Both the position numbers and the translations under genes were made by a program. 21,150 bases of DNA. Source: Burkholderiales bacterium (GTDB lineage Bacteria; Pseudomonadota; Gammaproteobacteria; Burkholderiales; Burkholderiaceae_C). This document shows, in pieces, positions 7,364 through 14,562 of this stretch. The stretch lies in contig JAGWTL010000012.1 of NCBI GenBank assembly GCA_028869035.1, positions 1 through 21,150 on the forward strand, read 5' to 3'. Below the pieces are notes generated by a model, which was not told where the DNA came from, made no database searches, and saw only the letters and a program-made list of their open reading frames with translations. Numbering within the stretch: position 1 is the stretch's first letter; every line of letters starts with the position of its first letter.

Positions 7364-8425
7364 GTGAACCCTTTCGTCTACACCGCCCAGCCCGCGCGCG
7401 TCGTCTTCGGCGCGGGTTCCCTCTCGCAGCTGGCCAAGGAGATCGATGCCCTGGGCTGCAAGCGCGCGCTGGTGCTCTCCACGCCCGAGCAGCGGGCTTC
7501 GGCCGAGAGGGTGGCAGGTCTGCTGGGGGCGCGTGCGGCCGGCGTGTTCGACCGCGCGGTCATGCACGTGCCCATCGAGACCGCACGCGAGGCGCGTGAG
7601 GTGGCCAGGCAGCTCGGCGCCGATTGCGCCGTGGCCATCGGCGGCGGCTCCACCACGGGTCTGGGCAAGGCCGTCGCGCTCGATTCGGGCCTGCCCATCC
7701 TGGCCATCCCCACCACCTACGCGGGCTCGGAGATGACCCCCATCTACGGCATCACCGAGGCCGGGCTCAAGAAAACCGGGCGCGACCTGCGCGTGCTGCC
7801 GCGCACCGTGATCTACGACCCCGAGCTCACGCTGAGCCTGCCCGTATCTTTGAGCGTCACCAGCGGCATCAACGCCATCGCGCACGCGGCCGAGGGCCTG
7901 TACGCGGTGGACAGCAATCCCATCATGGACCTGATGGCCGAGGAGGGCATCACGGCCCTGGGCCGCGCGCTGCCGGCCATCGTGAGGAACGCCGCTGACG
8001 TGGTGGCACGCGCCGACGCACTGTACGGCGCCTGGCTCTGCGGCACGGTGCTGGGCCACGTGGGCATGGCCCTGCACCACAAACTCTGCCACACCCTGGG
8101 TGGCAGCTTCAACCTGCCGCACGCCGAGACCCATACCATCGTCCTGCCGCACGCCCTGGCCTACAACAGCCAGGCTGCGCCGCAGGCCATGGTGCGCATC
8201 CGGCGCGCCCTGGGTGGCGGCTCGGCCGCGCAGGCCGTCTTTGATCTGGCCAGGAACAACGGCGCGCCGGTTGCGCTGAAAGACATCGGCATGAAAGCCG
8301 CCGATCTGGACCGGGCCTGCGACATTGCGCTGCAGAACCAGTACCCCAACCCGCGCCCCCTGGAGCGCGCGGCCATCCGCCAGCTTTTCCAGGACGCCTT
8401 TGACGGCGTGCGGCCCGCAACCTGA
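7364..8425 (+). CDS. Maleylacetate reductase (iron-alcohol-dehydrogenase family)
   Basis: The 353-residue protein starts at GTG 7364, with GGAGAG at 7354-7359 as ribosome site. It carries the nucleotide loop AIGGGSTTGLGKA (91-102), the maleylacetate-reductase segment IPTTYAGSEMTPIYGIT (115-131) and the metal/active-site histidines of the Fe-ADH fold: His174 (AIAHAAEGLY), His239/His243 (HHKLCHTLGG) and His253/His257 (LPHAETH). The enzyme reduces maleylacetate to 3-oxoadipate with NAD(P)H, the step after intradiol cleavage of hydroxyquinol or after chloromuconate/dienelactone turnover. The matching dioxygenase gene lies 6 kb away at 14563. It is the last gene of the plus-strand run before the ohrR operator. 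The assignment is strong. Confidence 0.92.
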   Translation: MNPFVYTAQPARVVFGAGSLSQLAKEIDALGCKRALVLSTPEQRASAERVAGLLGARAAGVFDRAVMHVPIETAREAREVARQLGADCAVAIGGGSTTGLGKAVALDSGLPILAIPTTYAGSEMTPIYGITEAGLKKTGRDLRVLPRTVIYDPELTLSLPVSLSVTSGINAIAHAAEGLYAVDSNPIMDLMAEEGITALGRALPAIVRNAADVVARADALYGAWLCGTVLGHVGMALHHKLCHTLGGSFNLPHAETHTIVLPHALAYNSQAAPQAMVRIRRALGGGSAAQAVFDLARNNGAPVALKDIGMKAADLDRACDIALQNQYPNPRPLERAAIRQLFQDAFDGVRPAT

Positions 8426-8473
8426 TCCCGGCCTCAGGTGCTTCCCTGTAACCCTGCCTAGCCGGGGGATATC

Positions 8474-8505
8474 TTGCAATTAAATTGCACACAATTTAAT
8501 TGCAA
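8474..8505. promoter_or_regulatory. OhrR-type operator: long perfect inverted repeat (two tandem boxes)
   Basis: TTGCAATTAAATTG (8474-8487) and CAATTTAATTGCAA (8492-8505) form a perfect 14-bp inverted repeat around CACA. Each half is itself a box: TGCAATT-A-AATTGCA at 8475-8489 is a perfect 15-bp dyad, and 8490-8504 matches the same dyad with two mismatches. AATT-centred dyads are typical of OhrR/MarR operators. The site lies just before the ohrR gene in an island far more AT-rich than the rest of the window, so autoregulation of the ohrR-ohr pair is the natural reading (inference). Confidence 0.8.
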
Positions 8506-8513
8506 GCAATAAT
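8485..8513 (+). promoter_or_regulatory. Candidate promoter of ohrR-ohr overlapping the operator
   Basis: TTGCAC (8485-8490) and AATAAT (8508-8513) are separated by 17 bases and match the sigma-70 -35 and -10 consensus at 4 and 5 of 6 positions. They overlap both operator boxes, so OhrR bound there would block RNA polymerase. The predicted start of transcription falls about at the ATG at 8521, which would make ohrR mRNA leaderless or nearly so. Confidence 0.5.
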
Positions 8514-8520
8514 TCAGCCC

Positions 8521-8970
8521 ATGCCGAATCAGAAACTCTCCGTCGACCAGGTCCTGCAGCTGGACAATCAGCTCTGTTTTGCGCTGTATTCCGCCTCGCA
8601 CGCCATGTCCAAGGCCTACAAGCCGCACCTGGACGCGCTGGGCCTGACCTATCCCCAGTACGTGGCCATGCTGGTGCTGTGGGAGCGGGATGGGCTGACG
8701 GTCTCCGAGATCGGCGAGCGTCTTTATCTCGACTCGGGCACGCTCACACCCCTGCTCAAACGCCTGGAAACCACGGGCTACATCAGCCGCCTGCGGGATA
8801 CGACCGACGAACGCCGGGTGCTGATCCAGCTCACCGCAGCGGGCCGCAGGCTCAAGAGCAAGGCTGCGCCCATACCCGGTTGCATGTTCGAGGCCATGCA
8901 GTGCGCGCCGGCTGAACTCGCCACCTTGACCCGCCAGGTGCAGCAGCTGCGCGATCGCCTGCAGGCCTGA
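8521..8970 (+). CDS. ohrR: Organic hydroperoxide-sensing MarR-family repressor OhrR
   Basis: The 149-residue MarR protein has a winged helix at about 55-110 (LTVSEIGERLYLDSGTLTPLLKRLE, then the wing RDTTDERRV). The reactive cysteine Cys19 lies in NQLCFALYSAS, and Tyr33 and Tyr44 fall at the same spacing as the two tyrosines that contact the sensing cysteine in Bacillus subtilis OhrR (C15, Y29, Y40). Further cysteines at 121 and 128 could resolve it, as in two-Cys OhrR proteins. Peroxide oxidation should release it from the operator just upstream and induce ohr. ATG 8521 is chosen over TTG 8500 because the latter lies inside the operator palindrome. There is no good Shine-Dalgarno. The ohr gene follows after 35 bases. 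Confidence 0.92.
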   Translation: MPNQKLSVDQVLQLDNQLCFALYSASHAMSKAYKPHLDALGLTYPQYVAMLVLWERDGLTVSEIGERLYLDSGTLTPLLKRLETTGYISRLRDTTDERRVLIQLTAAGRRLKSKAAPIPGCMFEAMQCAPAELATLTRQVQQLRDRLQA

Positions 8971-9005
8971 TTCCCCATTTTTTCAACCACCACCAGGAGC
9001 TCACC

Positions 9006-9434
9006 ATGCCCACCACTCTCGACAAAGTTGTCTACACCGCCAAGGCCCATACCACCGGCGGCCGCGACGGCCGTGCCACCACCGACGACGGCCTGCTCGA
9101 CGTCAAGCTGTCTCCGCCCAAGGCCATGGGTGGTGCCGGCGGCGCGACCAATCCCGAACAGCTGTTCGCCGCTGGCTACTCGGCCTGTTTCATGGGCGCG
9201 CTCAAGCACGTGGCCGGCATGAAGAAGGTGGCCGTACCGGCCGACGCGGCGATCGACGCCGAGGTGGACATCGGCCCCATCCCCCAGGGTTTCGGCATCG
9301 CTGTGCGCATGGCCGTGGGCCTGCCGGGTCTGGACCGCGCCGTGGCACAGGATCTGGTGGACACCGCCCACAAGGTCTGCCCCTACTCCAACGCCACCCG
9401 TGGCAACATCGTCGTGGACCTGCGTCTGGTCTGA
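9006..9434 (+). CDS. ohr: Organic hydroperoxide reductase Ohr (OsmC/Ohr family)
   Basis: The 142-residue protein has the typical Ohr length. The two catalytic cysteines are Cys61 (FAAGYSACF) and Cys125 (HKVCPYSNATRGN). The active-site Arg20 (GGRDG) and Glu51 (NPEQLFAAGY) are in place, which separates Ohr from OsmC. It is a thiol peroxidase that reduces organic and fatty acid hydroperoxides in the cytoplasm, usually with lipoylated proteins as electron donors. CAGGAG precedes the ATG. It is co-transcribed with ohrR and terminated by the strong hairpin at 9442-9482. Its position next to oxygenase genes may be useful, because oxygenases and quinone chemistry generate peroxides (inference). Confidence 0.96.
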   Translation: MPTTLDKVVYTAKAHTTGGRDGRATTDDGLLDVKLSPPKAMGGAGGATNPEQLFAAGYSACFMGALKHVAGMKKVAVPADAAIDAEVDIGPIPQGFGIAVRMAVGLPGLDRAVAQDLVDTAHKVCPYSNATRGNIVVDLRLV

Positions 9435-9441
9435 GGTCATG

Positions 9442-9482
9442 AAAAAAGCCGCCGGGCTCCTCGAGCCCGGCGGCTTTTTTTT
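9442..9482. terminator. Bidirectional intrinsic terminator between ohr and Bug 3
   Basis: GCCGCCGGGCTC (9448-9459) pairs perfectly with GAGCCCGGCGGC (9463-9474) around a three-base loop. It is preceded by six A (9442-9447) and followed by eight T (9475-9482). The symmetric A and T tracts let it stop transcription in both directions, fitting the convergent ohr (+) and Bug 3 (-) genes. Confidence 0.95.
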
Positions 9483-9495
9483 GGATTGGGGCTGA

Positions 9496-10491
9496 TCAGC
9501 CCGGTTTGATATTGGCCTTGATCACCACTTCTTTCCAGCGGGCCTGTTCCTTGGCGACGAAATCGGCGTACTCCTTGGGCGGGCCGCCCCCGGGGACGGC
9601 GCTTTCGGCTTCGTGTTTGGCCACGACGTCAGGCGCGCGCAGGGCCTTGGCGCATTCCTGCTGCAGACGCGTGATGATGGCCGGCGGCGTGCCGGCCCGG
9701 GCGTGGATCCCGTACCACTGCACGGTCTCGAAACCCGGGAAAAGTTCGGAGACGGACGGAACATCCGGCAGCACGGCGATACGCTGGGCCGACCCCACGG
9801 CCAGGCAGCGCAGCGCGCCGCTCTTGATGTGCGGCAACAGCGCCGGCGTGCCCGCCGAGAAAAACTCGATGCGGCCGGCCAGCACATCCGTCAGCGCCGG
9901 GCCGGTGCCGCGGTAAGGGATGTGGGTCATGAAAATTCCGGAACGCAGCTTGAGGGCTTCAACAGCCAGGTGGCCTGCACTGGCGTTGCCCGCAGAGGCG
10001 TAGTTGAGTTGGCCGGGCTTGGATTTGGCGTAGGCGATGAAGGACTTCAGATCGGTCACCGGCACATCCTTGTGCACGCAGAACAGGCTGGGGATGCGGT
10101 TGAGCAGGGTGACCGGCGTGAAGTCCTTGTTCACGTCGTAGCCGGCGTCGGGGTAGATCAGCGGGTTGACCACCATCAGCCCGATATGGCTCATGATGAT
10201 GGTGTAGCCGTCGGCCGGGGAACGCAGCATCTCCTGCATGGCCGGCACACCGCCGCCGCCGCCCTTGTTGTCGATGACAAAGTTGGCCCCCATCTGCTTG
10301 GTCAGCTCCGCGGCGATGCTGCGCGCGACGATGCTGGAGGTGCCGCCGGGGGCGAAGGGAACGATCCAGCGTATGGGCTTGCTGGGCCAGGCGTCCTGGG
10401 CCTGCGCGGGCAGACCGGCGGCAGCCAATCCGCTGGCGCCCATCCATTTCAGGCAGTCGCGTCGGTCCAGTTGGGCATCGTTTCGGTTCAT
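9496..10491 (-). CDS. Bug-family (TctC-like) periplasmic solute receptor 3, Tat-like leader
   Basis: The 331-residue protein has a leader with twin arginines (DRRDCLKWMGASGLAAAG, RR at 10-11), a weakly hydrophobic core and cleavage near AQA (29-31). Bug motifs follow: WPSKPIRWIVPFAPGGTSSIVAR, DNKGGGGGVPAM, DGYTIIM, NYASAGNASAGHLA, HIPYRGTGPAL. Cys replaces the usual Phe/Leu after RR, so Tat export is likely but not certain. It ends just before the shared terminator at 9442-9482 and is the last gene of the minus-strand run headed by lysR. The ligand is unknown; no TctA/TctB genes are nearby. It is more distant from Bugs 1 and 2 than they are from each other. Confidence 0.92.
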   Translation of the reverse strand: MNRNDAQLDRRDCLKWMGASGLAAAGLPAQAQDAWPSKPIRWIVPFAPGGTSSIVARSIAAELTKQMGANFVIDNKGGGGGVPAMQEMLRSPADGYTIIMSHIGLMVVNPLIYPDAGYDVNKDFTPVTLLNRIPSLFCVHKDVPVTDLKSFIAYAKSKPGQLNYASAGNASAGHLAVEALKLRSGIFMTHIPYRGTGPALTDVLAGRIEFFSAGTPALLPHIKSGALRCLAVGSAQRIAVLPDVPSVSELFPGFETVQWYGIHARAGTPPAIITRLQQECAKALRAPDVVAKHEAESAVPGGGPPKEYADFVAKEQARWKEVVIKANIKPG

Positions 10492-10578
10492 GGGTCTCTC
10501 TCGTGGGTGTCAAAGACAGGTTTATGAAGGAAAAACGGCGGCAGCGCAATTTGGAGATATCCCTAATAGAGGAACTAC

Positions 10579-10960
10579 TCATGGAGCCAGAAGCGTCGCC
10601 GCCCGTGTCAGGTGCGTGCCCAGCAGTGTTGCACAGTCCTGCGGGTGGCTGTTGATCAGGCAATGGCTGGCGCCGGTCGCCGCCGCAGTCTGCACGCGCC
10701 GCCCCGGAAGTCGATGATGCGCGCGGACGCATCGTGTTCGTCGTCGGCCAGGGCCCGCTCGAAGCGGGCGCCACCAGGCCGTACCAGTGGTCATGCACCG
10801 CGCCGGGCACGACATCCTGGATCACCGATACCACGGGCATGAGCGGCGCGCGCTGCGCTGTGCTCACGGCCAGCGGCAGCAGCTGGCCGTCCTTGCTGCG
10901 GGGCCCGACGGGTCCGTTCCCTGGCGCATGCTTCGTCTCCTCGTTCTTCTGGGCAGCGGC
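10579..10960 (-). pseudogene. Degenerate region with a Bug-receptor remnant
   Basis: The 528 bases between the flavin monooxygenase stop (11020) and Bug 3 (10491) hold no intact gene. On the minus strand, 10897-10757 read without stop as a piece typical of the C-terminal half of Bug proteins: LAVSTAQRAPLMP, then IQDVVPGAVHDHWYGLVAPA. The frame then loses all family similarity. Downstream pieces in other frames (10579 to about 10690, ending CATLLGTHLTRAATLLAP and TGA) look protein-like and faintly recall the end of an FCD regulator domain, but this is weak. Upstream, GAGGAGACGAAGC followed by ATG (about 10930-10950) looks like an old ribosome site. Deletion and frameshift of a former gene explain it best. 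Confidence 0.6.
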
Positions 10961-11019
10961 CATGACAGGAGCAAAGCTGGCGGGAAATACCGGTCTCCGA
11001 GGGCAGCTATAAGCCAGGC

Positions 11020-12714
11020 TTATGGGCTGGAGCTGCACAGGGCAGTGCCCGGGCCTCGGTGCTGCGCTGTGGCCTGTGCCAGCACGGCATGGGCCTGGCT
11101 GGCATCCTGCCCGCGCCAGGCCACGATCTGGTCCGGACGCATGAGCGCCAGGGGCGCCTCGTACAGGGTGGCCAGTTCCGCCGACGCCTGCCGCACCACC
11201 CGCAGGTCCAGCCCCAGCGCTTGCGCTGCCTGCCCGAAGGCCCGCGTGTCGGGCGCGTCGGGTCCGAGCGCGAGCAGCGTCCATTCAAAGTGGAAGGTGT
11301 CGTAGAGCGAACGCCCGTCCGCCAGCCAGGCGTGCGGTGGTCGGCCGCCGGGACAGGCGCTGGGCACATAGGTGTTCGGCGCGTCGGGTGGCGGGGACGT
11401 GCCGTCCGCCACGATGATGGGGCTGCCGTCGTAGCGGCCGCCGAAGGTGACACCGGGGATGTTGAACTCGCGGCGCACGTGGCCGTTCAAATAATCCGAG
11501 GCCACGCTACGGGCCTGCGCGCCTTCAGGGCTGTCCGCCTCGAGGTCGGCTGCCGCCTCGAACAGGCCGATCGAGTCTGCGAACTGGCGCGCATAGCCGG
11601 TGTTGCGCAGGGCCAGGGGCTTGCGTTCTTGTTCGTAGCTGTCCAGGAGTGTTGCCGGCGCTATGCCGCGTATCACGTGGGCCAGTTTCCAGCCCAGGTT
11701 GACGGCATCCTCGACCGCGGTGTTGTAGCCCAGTCCGCCTGTGGGGGTGAACAGATGCACGGCATCGCCGCCCAGCAAGACACGGCCCCGCTGGAACGAT
11801 TCCGCCACCAGGGCGTGGCCAGCCAGCCAGATGGCCATGGACAGGATTTCGATCTCGATGTCCTGTCCGTAGGCCAGCGAGAAAAGGCGCCGTGCATCGG
11901 CCTCGGTCAGCGCCTCGGTGGCGTCGTCGTCGGCCATCTGGATGTGGAAGGCAAATTCGCTGACACCGTCGACCGACATGATGAAGGCGCGCAGCTGAGG
12001 GTTGACCACCACATACATCCAGGACCGGTCGTTGGGATTGCGGGCATAAAAATCGGGCGCCTTCAGGTACACCGCCAGCATCTTGCCGCCCATGAACTTG
12101 CGCTTGAAGCCGGTGGCGCCCTGCCAGGCGATGCCCAGCCGGGTGCGCACGAAGCTGCGCGCCCCGTCGGCCCCCACGAGGTAGGCCGCCCGCACGCTGA
12201 CGGGCGCGCCCTCTGCGACGGGCTGCACCACGGACTCGATGCCCTGGCCGGTGTCGGCGAACGAGGTGAGCCGCCAGCCGTAGCGCAGATCCACCGAAGG
12301 CAGCTGCTGCGCATGCTCACGCAGCTGGACCTCCACGAATTTCTGCGAAATGCGGTGCGGCAGTTCGGCCGCGCTCCACGAACCCGACATGCTCCTGATC
12401 GCCTGCGGCGCCGCCGCCGCGGTCGGCAGCCGCAGGCGGGCCAGCTCGGTGCCGGCAAAGCGCGTCAGGTAGGCGATGTCGGTGGGGTGGTCCGGCGGCA
12501 GGCCCAGGCTGCGGATTTTCTGCGCAAAACCCAGGCGCCGGAAATGCTCCATGGTGCGGGCCTGCGTGGCATTGGCCTGCGGGTTGAAGGCGGTCCCGGG
12601 CCTGGGGTCGACCAGCAGGCAGCGGATGTGGCGCCGCCCCAGTTCATTGGCCAGCATCAGACCGCAGGGGCCGCCGCCGGCGATCAGGACATCGGTGGTG
12701 CAGGGCTGGGTCAT
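11020..12714 (-). CDS. FAD-dependent class A aromatic monooxygenase (PheA/TfdB-like)
   Basis: The 564-residue protein has the three group A flavoprotein hydroxylase signatures: the ADP-binding GGGPCG at 13-18 (TTDVLIAGGGPCGLM), the DG motif LVGADGARS at 179-187, and the GD motif VLLGGDAVHLFTPTGGLG at 312-329. A C-terminal thioredoxin-like region of about 150 residues follows, as in phenol 2-monooxygenase and 2,4-dichlorophenol hydroxylase. It uses NAD(P)H and oxygen to hydroxylate a phenolic ring. In this context it may form hydroxyquinol from a resorcinol- or hydroquinone-type precursor (inference). The start at 12714 overlaps the lipoprotein stop as TGATG, and an in-frame extension to 12879 is rejected because it lies inside that gene. 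There is no strong ribosome site, so coupling is likely. Confidence 0.9.
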   Translation of the reverse strand: MTQPCTTDVLIAGGGPCGLMLANELGRRHIRCLLVDPRPGTAFNPQANATQARTMEHFRRLGFAQKIRSLGLPPDHPTDIAYLTRFAGTELARLRLPTAAAAPQAIRSMSGSWSAAELPHRISQKFVEVQLREHAQQLPSVDLRYGWRLTSFADTGQGIESVVQPVAEGAPVSVRAAYLVGADGARSFVRTRLGIAWQGATGFKRKFMGGKMLAVYLKAPDFYARNPNDRSWMYVVVNPQLRAFIMSVDGVSEFAFHIQMADDDATEALTEADARRLFSLAYGQDIEIEILSMAIWLAGHALVAESFQRGRVLLGGDAVHLFTPTGGLGYNTAVEDAVNLGWKLAHVIRGIAPATLLDSYEQERKPLALRNTGYARQFADSIGLFEAAADLEADSPEGAQARSVASDYLNGHVRREFNIPGVTFGGRYDGSPIIVADGTSPPPDAPNTYVPSACPGGRPPHAWLADGRSLYDTFHFEWTLLALGPDAPDTRAFGQAAQALGLDLRVVRQASAELATLYEAPLALMRPDQIVAWRGQDASQAHAVLAQATAQHRGPGTALCSSSP

Positions 12715-13466
12715 CAAGGGGTGCTTGCCGACTTGACGAATTGCCGGTTGATGAAGCGGTAGGTGCTGGCGCGCTGTTCCGTCTTCTCCTGGCATGTCCC
12801 GTTGGCGGGGCACAGGCTTTCCTTGGTCACGATCAGCTCTTGCAGCAGGGGGGCATTGCCTGCACTCGAAAATTTCCACTCCACACGGGTGCTCTCGGCC
12901 TCCGTGCCGCCGTTTCTGTCCAGTCTGGAGCCCTCGCTGAAAGCGGCCTTGTGCAGCACCACGGGCGTGTCGTCTTGCAGCTGAAGGATGTATTTCTCAC
13001 CCTCGGTCGTGCCCTGGGCAGAACCGGAGATGCTGGAAACGATTTCGGAGACGCCATCGCCGTCCAGATCAAGCACCTGGAACTCCGGGCCGATGCCGGA
13101 CCTGACCTCGACGACTTCCTGCAGACCGGGGCGTACCAGCAGGGCGCCGGGCTCGGCATTTTTGCCGCGTCCGCCCAGGGTGACACCTGCCAGGTAGACC
13201 GTCTCACGACTGAGCAGCTGGACGGCCTTGAGGTCGAAGACCTCGATCTCCTCGTCCGACTTCCTTTTCCACCAATCGATGATCTGCTCCCTGGCAGGGG
13301 CCCCGCCGTCCATGGGAGCCGCATTCGAAGCACTTGTCTCTGCCACGGCTTCAGCGGCCGCAGGAGGGACGGCCAGGGGCGGGGCGCTGACGATGGGCTC
13401 ACGCCCGGATTCACCGCAAGCGGCCAGACAAAGGCATGCCAGGCCGACGGATTTTCGCCACATCAT
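12714..13466 (-). CDS. Predicted lipoprotein with an FG-GAP-like calcium-type motif, function unknown
   Basis: The product is about 250 residues. The lipobox LAAC (Cys17 from this start) follows a short hydrophobic leader, MMWRKSVGLACLCLAAC, so it should be a membrane-anchored lipoprotein. A Pro/Ala-rich linker leads into a globular part whose best mark is VLDLDGDGVSEIV, an FG-GAP/VCBS-like loop. Two further cysteines lie near the end (ESLCPANGTCQE) and may form a disulphide. ATG 13466 is favoured over 13472 because the perfect AAGGAGGT (13480-13473) directly touches the latter. The gene sits between lysR (50 bases) and the monooxygenase, whose start overlaps its stop. I do not recognise the family; a link to catabolism is only positional. 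Confidence 0.8.
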   Translation of the reverse strand: MMWRKSVGLACLCLAACGESGREPIVSAPPLAVPPAAAEAVAETSASNAAPMDGGAPAREQIIDWWKRKSDEEIEVFDLKAVQLLSRETVYLAGVTLGGRGKNAEPGALLVRPGLQEVVEVRSGIGPEFQVLDLDGDGVSEIVSSISGSAQGTTEGEKYILQLQDDTPVVLHKAAFSEGSRLDRNGGTEAESTRVEWKFSSAGNAPLLQELIVTKESLCPANGTCQEKTEQRASTYRFINRQFVKSASTP

Positions 13467-13515
13467 CTCCATACCTCCTTCCTTGGGGCCGATGCAGCCA
13501 TTCTGACCGCGGAAC

Positions 13516-14445
13516 TCAGTTCACGCCGAAACGTCCGGTCCATTTCTGCTCGTAGTTCATCTTGGCGAAATGCTCGGCCATGAAGTCGATGAAGGTGCGC
13601 ACCTTGGCCGAGAGGTGCTTGCGGCTGGGGTAGGCCAGGTTGATGGTCAGGCGCGGCAGGTCCCATTCGTCGAGCACGGGCACCAGGCGGCCGGCCACCA
13701 TGTCGTCGTAGACGATGTAGGTGGGTTGCACCAGGATGCCCAGGCCGTCGAGCGCGGCCGCACGCAGGATCTGGCCGTCGTTGGATTCGAGCTGGCCCTT
13801 GACGTGCAACGCGGTGGTCTCGGCCTCGCGCGTGAAACGCAGCTCGTTGGGGTTGTTGGCGTGGGTGTAGATCAGCAGCTTGTGCTGCGCCAGGGCTTCC
13901 AGCGTCTGGGGCCGGCCGTGGCGGGCCAGGTAACGCGGTGCGGCCACCAGGATGCGGCGTGTCTGTGCCAGGCGGCGCACGGTGATGTTGGAGTCGGGTT
14001 CGAACTCGCGCGTGCGGATGGCCACATCGATGTTGTTGTCGATGATGTCCAGGTAGCGGTTGGCCGCCTCCACGTGCACGCTGACATTGGGGTAGCGGTC
14101 GGTGTAGGCGCGCAGCAGCGGCGCCACGTGCTGCATGGAAAAGGACAGCGAGGCGCTGATGCGCAGCGTGCCCGTGGGGTTGAGCGTGCTGGCGTTGACG
14201 GCGTCCTCGGCGTCCCTCATGTCGGCCAGCAGGGTCTTGGCGCGGCTGAAGAACTCCTGGCCGGTGTCGGTCAGGAAGAGGCGGCGCGTGTTGCGTTCCA
14301 CCAGGCGCGCGGCCAGCCGGTCCTCCAGCGCCTGCAGGTGGCGGCTGGCGGCGGCGTTCGAAAGCCCCAGCGCCTCGGCGGCACGGCTCAGGCTGCCGGT
14401 CTCGGCTACCTGGACGAACAGCTCAATTTCGGCAAAACGGTCCAA
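13516..14445 (-). CDS. LysR-family transcriptional regulator
   Basis: The 309-residue protein has an N-terminal HTH at about 1-60 (VAETGSLSRAAEALGLSN, then AASRHLQALEDRL) and a periplasmic-binding-like effector domain from about 92 (GTLRISASLSFS). The start is TTG at 14445, supported by GGAGA six bases upstream; the nearest upstream ATG is out of frame. It is divergent from the dioxygenase gene with a 117-base shared promoter region, the classic arrangement for a LysR activator of an aromatic pathway. It is co-directional with the lipoprotein and monooxygenase genes and may lead that operon. The likely inducer is a pathway intermediate (inference). The effector-domain wording resembles the AaeR/DsdC-unlike general catabolic LysR group; no specific name is justified. 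Confidence 0.92.
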   Translation of the reverse strand: MDRFAEIELFVQVAETGSLSRAAEALGLSNAAASRHLQALEDRLAARLVERNTRRLFLTDTGQEFFSRAKTLLADMRDAEDAVNASTLNPTGTLRISASLSFSMQHVAPLLRAYTDRYPNVSVHVEAANRYLDIIDNNIDVAIRTREFEPDSNITVRRLAQTRRILVAAPRYLARHGRPQTLEALAQHKLLIYTHANNPNELRFTREAETTALHVKGQLESNDGQILRAAALDGLGILVQPTYIVYDDMVAGRLVPVLDEWDLPRLTINLAYPSRKHLSAKVRTFIDFMAEHFAKMNYEQKWTGRFGVN

Positions 14446-14562
14446 ACCGGTCTCCAGTTTTTTCGCTGCGCGGAAAAGTCATTTGCGGCAGCGCCCTTCC
14501 CCAAATTGTCGCGGACTTTTACATTTATCGAGCTCAGCAAGAACCCGCAGGAGACAAACGGT
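14446..14562. promoter_or_regulatory. Divergent promoter region between lysR and the dioxygenase gene, with nested dyads
   Basis: The 117 bases contain two nested inverted repeats: AAAAGTC (14474-14480) with GACTTTT (14514-14520), and inside them ATTTG (14481-14485) with CAAAT (14502-14506). Spaced dyads in a divergent region are what a LysR protein would bind. CAGGAG just before the ATG at 14563 is the dioxygenase ribosome site. No convincing -35/-10 pair was found. Confidence 0.4.

Noticed and set aside
7289..8479. Minus-strand open frame (396 codons) opposite the maleylacetate reductase gene
   Set aside because: It has no motif and antisense composition; the plus-strand enzyme has all its active-site residues.
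8500..8520. TTG start for ohrR seven codons upstream
   Set aside because: It lies inside the operator palindrome and adds residues not needed for the OhrR fold.
11059..12762. Plus-strand open frame (567 codons) opposite the flavin monooxygenase
   Set aside because: The minus strand has all three flavin hydroxylase motifs; the plus frame is a shadow.
13570..14562. N-terminal extension of the dioxygenase frame by 331 codons
   Set aside because: It lies antisense to lysR, and the real start has a ribosome site and begins the Dioxygenase_N domain.
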